The translations under genes and the position numbers were made by a program. Positions 60,886 through 64,000 of a stretch of 64,000 bases of DNA are shown one piece after another (position 1 is the first letter of the stretch; every line of letters begins with the position of its first letter). This DNA comes from CAIXOZ01 sp046091285 (GTDB lineage: Bacteria > Cyanobacteriota > Cyanobacteriia > PCC-6307 > Cyanobiaceae), in the NCBI GenBank assembly GCA_046091285.1, contig JBJTBH010000218.1, positions 1-64,000 of the forward strand, read 5' to 3'. Below the pieces are notes generated by a model, which ran no database searches, was not told the origin of the DNA, and worked only from the letters and a program-made list of their open reading frames with translations.

Positions 60886-61509
60886 ATGACCCTCCTCGAT
60901 CGTCGAAGCCTGCTGCGCTCCCTGGGCAAGGCAGGTCTGTGGGGGTTAGGGCTATCCATTCTGCCCGCATCCGTACTGAGCCAAGCGCGCCCTGCCAATG
61001 CGCTTGGCGGCACACTGCCTGCGGATGACCAACCAGCGCCTCCCTTTCAGCTGGATGGCGTCGCCCCTTCCAAGGGGCTGCTCGGTGCCACAACCCCGGT
61101 GACCCTCTCGCTGCAGGATTTCGCCGGGCAGTGGCTTGTTCTTTATTTCTATCCCCGCGACTTCACCGGTGGCTGCACCCTGGAGGCGCGGGGATTTCAG
61201 CGTGATCTCACTCAATTCCAGCGACTGAACACCGCCATCGTCGGCATCAGTGCCGATTCACCCGATAAGCACAGCTCCTTCTGTGAAAGCGAAGGACTGG
61301 CCTTTCCCTTGCTTTCCGATCCCGGTGGTCAGGTGAGCAAACGCTATGGGTCGTGGATTCCCCCCTTTTCCCAGCGTCATACCTTCCTGATCGATCCCGA
61401 TGGCCAGCTCCGCGAACACTGGGTCGGCGTGCGACCCGGTAGCCACAGCCAGGACGTCCTGGAAGCTGTGAAGCGCCGGCAGGCTGCCGGCGGCACCGCT
61501 ACGGTCTAA
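60886..61509 (+). CDS. Exported BCP/PrxQ-like peroxiredoxin
   Basis: 207 residues. The N-terminus (LDRRSLLRSLGKAGLWGLGL) combines a twin-Arg pair with a hydrophobic stretch and ends near SQARPANA, a likely Tat signal peptide, so the enzyme probably works in the thylakoid lumen or periplasm. The peroxiredoxin core has WLVLYFYPRDFTGGCTLEAR with the peroxidatic Cys (GGC in place of PGC), VGISADSPDKHSSFCESEGL and HTFLIDPDGQLREHWVGVRP. There is no second Cys five residues after the first; a Cys in SSFCESEGL could resolve the disulfide. Confidence 0.88.
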   Translation: MTLLDRRSLLRSLGKAGLWGLGLSILPASVLSQARPANALGGTLPADDQPAPPFQLDGVAPSKGLLGATTPVTLSLQDFAGQWLVLYFYPRDFTGGCTLEARGFQRDLTQFQRLNTAIVGISADSPDKHSSFCESEGLAFPLLSDPGGQVSKRYGSWIPPFSQRHTFLIDPDGQLREHWVGVRPGSHSQDVLEAVKRRQAAGGTATV

Positions 61510-61535
61510 CAGCCTCTGGCTCACTGCTGCTCCTG

Positions 61536-62417
61536 ATGTCGGCGCTGCCCAACTCTGCACGCAGCCTGGTGCTGATCGTGGTGCTGATCCTCAGCAGCAG
61601 CGTCCCGGCTCTTTCCGCAACTCTGCGCCTGCGGGCCACCGGCGACAGCGGCAGCGGTGATGCCAACCAGCGGGCCGTTGGCCAGGCCATGGCCAGGATT
61701 CACCAACAGAACCCCGTGAATCTGGTCATTCTGGCCGGTGACAACATCTACCCCTCCGGTGATCTGGGCCTCCTGGATGCGACCGTGCGTCGGCCTTACC
61801 GGGAACTGATCCAGGCCGGTGTCCCCTTTCACGCCGTTCTCGGCAACCACGACATCCGCACCGACAATGGCAATGGGATGGTGAAAGAACCGTTGTTCGG
61901 CATGGCCGGACGCTGGTACGTGCTCCATCGGGGTCCGGTGGATCTGTTCATGATCGACACCAACGTCAACGCCGCCTGGCAGCAACAGCTGCCATGGCTC
62001 ATCGACGCCCTGGCGACGAGCCGGGCCCCCTGGAAGGTGGTGGTGGGGCACCATCCCCTGATGTCCTCAGGTCATTACGGTGACGATCCCGTCGGGCTGA
62101 AACGGCTGGCGCCACTGTTCGAGCGCTACGGCGTCCAGCTCTACATCAACGGGCACGATCACCATTACGAACGCAGTCAACCGATCCGGGGCACGACCTA
62201 TCTCGTGGTGGGAAGCGGCGGAGCATCACTGCGCCCCGTGGTTGCGGGCCCGCGCAGTGCCCAGGCTCTCAGTGCCTTCAGCTTCGCTGAACTCGAAGCC
62301 AATGACACGAATCTGATCATCCGAGGCTGGAGTGCGAAGGGACAGTTGATCGATCAGGTCCGGTTGATCACCCCGCCGCCCGCCATCAGTGCCACAGTGA
62401 AGAGACAGACCCCCTGA
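61536..62417 (+). CDS. Exported calcineurin-like metallophosphatase (purple acid phosphatase-like)
   Basis: 293 residues with a signal peptide (SLVLIVVLILSSSVPALSA). Metallophosphoesterase motifs: LRATGDSGSGDANQ (GD), LVILAGDNIYPSG (GDN), AVLGNHDIR (GNHD), KVVVGHHPLMSSG and YINGHDHHYERSQ (GHxH). The first motif lacks the usual DxH but keeps the GD-type Asp. It resembles secreted purple acid/alkaline phosphatases used in phosphate scavenging, although no pho box could be assigned. It follows the prxQ-like gene by 26 nt. Confidence 0.85.
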   Translation: MSALPNSARSLVLIVVLILSSSVPALSATLRLRATGDSGSGDANQRAVGQAMARIHQQNPVNLVILAGDNIYPSGDLGLLDATVRRPYRELIQAGVPFHAVLGNHDIRTDNGNGMVKEPLFGMAGRWYVLHRGPVDLFMIDTNVNAAWQQQLPWLIDALATSRAPWKVVVGHHPLMSSGHYGDDPVGLKRLAPLFERYGVQLYINGHDHHYERSQPIRGTTYLVVGSGGASLRPVVAGPRSAQALSAFSFAELEANDTNLIIRGWSAKGQLIDQVRLITPPPAISATVKRQTP

Positions 62418-62511
62418 GCCACCGCTCCAGCCGGGGTCACGGCCTCCGGTCATCCAGGAACAGCCCGCCGGATCTGCCACAGCGTCGCCCACGTCCCTTT
62501 GCCCTGCAGCG

Positions 62512-62856
62512 ATGACTCCGATCTCCCCGACCCGCCTGTGCCGCTTCACCCAGCCTCTCGGCCTGCTGGGTGTTCTGATCGGCATCACCGCCCTCATGCC
62601 CCTGGCTCCGGCGCGGGCAGGCATGGTGGAAAACATGATCCTGAGCAAATGCGGTGATGCGATGAACGCCGACTTCAAGAAAGCGGGTCAGACGCCTCCT
62701 GCCGGCATGGTCAACGACACCTGCAACTGTGTGCTGACCGGTTGGAAGCAGAAACAGGGTCTCGAGCAATCAATCAAGACCTGCTCCGCCGCGGCAAGCG
62801 CCAAGTACGGCCTCGCAAGCCCGGGGAAGAGCAACGAAGCCGCAACCAGCAAGTGA
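62512..62856 (+). CDS. Small secreted four-Cys protein
   Basis: 114 residues with a signal peptide (LLGVLIGITALMPLAPARAG). The mature part, about 75 residues, contains ENMILSKCGDAMNADFKKAG, GMVNDTCNCVLTGWKQKQGL and SIKTCSAAASAKYG, with four Cys likely forming two disulfides. I do not recognise the family. It is convergent with the ammonium transporter gene. Confidence 0.7.
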   Translation: MTPISPTRLCRFTQPLGLLGVLIGITALMPLAPARAGMVENMILSKCGDAMNADFKKAGQTPPAGMVNDTCNCVLTGWKQKQGLEQSIKTCSAAASAKYGLASPGKSNEAATSK

Positions 62857-62888
62857 GGCCTGATCCATCGATCTGCCCCCCGGCTGAT

Positions 62889-62921
62889 GGCCCGGTGTGC
62901 TTCCTGCTCACCGTCCGGGCC
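62889..62921. terminator. Stem-loop between convergent small-protein and amt genes
   Basis: GGCCCGG and CCGGGCC pair perfectly around a 19-nt loop, between the stops at 62856 and 62961. No T-tract; the terminator role is inferred from position. Confidence 0.4.
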
Positions 62922-62960
62922 GAACCTGCTCCATGACAACGGCGCGAGGCCGCAACGCAC

Positions 62961-64000
62961 TCAACTGGTGAATTCGGTGTTGTAGGCCTCTTCGCCGTGG
63001 GCATTGATGTCCAGTCCCTGGCGCTCCTGCTCGGAGCTCACCCGAAGCGGCACCACCAGCCTGATCAGCTGCAGCACCACATAGGTGCCGACCCCCACCC
63101 AGAGAATCGTGAAGCCGGCCCCCCTGGCCTGCACCAGCAGCAACCCCGGTCCGGCGGCAAGCCAACCATCGGCCCCCGCCGGATTCAACGAATCGAGAGC
63201 CAGCACACCGGTCAGCAACACACCGGTGAGCCCGGCCACCCCATGCACCGGCATGACGTCCAGGCTGTCATCAAGCCCGATCCGATTCTTGACCTGCAGC
63301 GCCCAGCTGCAGATCAGGGCAGCCACCGCACCGATCAACACGGCAGACAGTGGTGTGACGAAACCCGCGGCCGGCGTGATCGCCACCAGCCCGGCAACGG
63401 CTCCCGTGGCCATGCCGACTGCCGTGGGCTTGCCACGCTGGATCGTTTCCAGCCCCATCCAGACCAGAGCAGCAGCGGCCCCCGCCGTGTTGGTGGTCAG
63501 ACAGGCCAGAGACGCCAGACTGCCCCCCGACAGGGCACTACCTCCATTGAAGCCGAACCAGCCGAACCAGAGCAGGCCGGCACCGAGAAGGATGAACGGC
63601 ACATTGTGAGGAGGTGCCACATGGGCCGGGTGCTGAAGTCGGCGACCGACGACAGCGGCAGCAACGGCGGCCGCCACCCCGGAAGCCATCTCCACCACAA
63701 ACCCACCGGCGAAATCGATCACCCCCTGGCCGCCGCCGGCGGGATGGGCCAGGAAGCCATCCGGCCCCCAGACCATATGGGCCATCGGGATATAAACGAC
63801 GAAGGTCCAGAGCAACAGAAAGATCAACCAGGCGCGAAAATTGATCCGTTCAACCACCGCGCCAGAGACCAGGGCCGGCGTGATGATCGCGAAGGTGGCC
63901 TGAAACAGAGCGAAGGTGCCGTGACTGATCGTGGGGGCGGCCAGGCTCGGCTCCGCCCAGTTGGGCAGGCCCGCCCACTGCAGGCCCCCGATGAAGGGAG
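62961..64000 (-). CDS. amt: Ammonium transporter, C-terminal part (N-terminus outside window)
   Basis: The frame is open from the right edge to 62961, about 345 residues. It contains Amt signatures: ISHGTFALFQATFAIITPAL, MVWGPDGFLAHP, VIDFAGGFVVEMASGVAAAV, LLWFGWFGFNGGSALSGG, ATGAVAGLVAITPAAGFVTP and DDSLDVMPVHGVAGLTGVLL, with the conserved pore His. The ATG at 63857 is internal, since Amt-like sequence continues upstream of it to the edge. It moves ammonium across the plasma membrane. Confidence 0.95.
   Translation of the reverse strand, partial: PFIGGLQWAGLPNWAEPSLAAPTISHGTFALFQATFAIITPALVSGAVVERINFRAWLIFLLLWTFVVYIPMAHMVWGPDGFLAHPAGGGQGVIDFAGGFVVEMASGVAAAVAAAVVGRRLQHPAHVAPPHNVPFILLGAGLLWFGWFGFNGGSALSGGSLASLACLTTNTAGAAAALVWMGLETIQRGKPTAVGMATGAVAGLVAITPAAGFVTPLSAVLIGAVAALICSWALQVKNRIGLDDSLDVMPVHGVAGLTGVLLTGVLALDSLNPAGADGWLAAGPGLLLVQARGAGFTILWVGVGTYVVLQLIRLVVPLRVSSEQERQGLDINAHGEEAYNTEFTS

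Overview
The window is a 64 kb chromosomal segment of a high-GC unicellular picocyanobacterium of the Synechococcus/Cyanobium type. The evidence is an allophycocyanin alpha-B gene (apcD), cyanobacterium-restricted families (DUF3370, DUF4330, DUF1995, DUF3110, Ycf35/DUF1257, HemJ, cyanobacterial-type Hfq, DnaK3-type chaperone), the hisZ form of histidine biosynthesis, a CobN-type cobaltochelatase with cobalamin-dependent MetH, and tightly packed genes with many 4-bp start/stop overlaps. It is mostly housekeeping DNA; I see no prophage, insertion sequence or CRISPR array.

Layout. 1-5.1 kb: ribosomal genes rpsR and rpmG, the start of a probable exoribonuclease gene cut by the left edge, pheT, and a TrmA/RlmD-like methyltransferase. 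5.2-5.8 kb: apcD with a clear terminator. 5.8-7.6 kb: about 1.75 kb with no convincing gene, lower GC, several stem-loops and short repeats. 7.6-12.7 kb: a protein with an N-terminal ribbon-helix-helix-like segment and a C-terminal J domain, a secreted DUF3370 protein, a group 3-like sigma factor and an Ap4A phosphorylase. 12.7-15.5 kb: spoIID-like, phzF-like and gpsA, overlapping one another by 4 bp. 15.5-21.6 kb: small conserved proteins, metH, ilvE. 21.7-25.5 kb: cobN. 25.6-30.6 kb: PHP hydrolase, hemJ, uvrC and a flavin reductase domain protein. 30.7-32.1 kb: coaD and a coiled-coil protein. 32.1-37.2 kb: a co-directional run dapF, cysteine desulfurase, DUF1995, DUF4330, dacB. 37.2-43 kb: hfq, leuS, pgi and a membrane-anchored lysozyme-like protein. 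43-51.7 kb: M61 peptidase, ycf35, purN, argC, ribBA, cyclophilin, mtnP, murQ, DUF3110. 51.8-55.4 kb: dnaJ, dnaK3 and tRNA-Ser(GGA). 55.5-62.9 kb: 2Fe-2S ferredoxin, suhB, hisZ, a two-cluster ferredoxin, htpG, rpmB, prxQ-like, a metallophosphatase and a small secreted Cys protein. The right edge cuts an ammonium transporter.

Functional themes. CobN (corrin cobalt insertion) lies close to metH (B12-dependent methionine synthesis), with mtnP for methylthioadenosine salvage further on. Cell-wall genes recur (dapF, dacB, murQ, spoIID-like, a lysozyme-like protein). Protein-folding genes are numerous (dnaK3/dnaJ, htpG, cyclophilin, and the unusual J-domain protein).

Most worth a second look: the Cys-rich C-terminal extension of DapF abutting a cysteine desulfurase gene; the RHH-like/J-domain fusion; the structured gene-free region after apcD; divergent gene pairs with only 6-17 nt between start codons (dapF/hfq, ycf35/purN); and low-GC tracts inside leuS, uvrC and metH. 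I found no self-evident multi-gene novel system. Gene identities rest on reading translated motifs and on family memory, not on searches.
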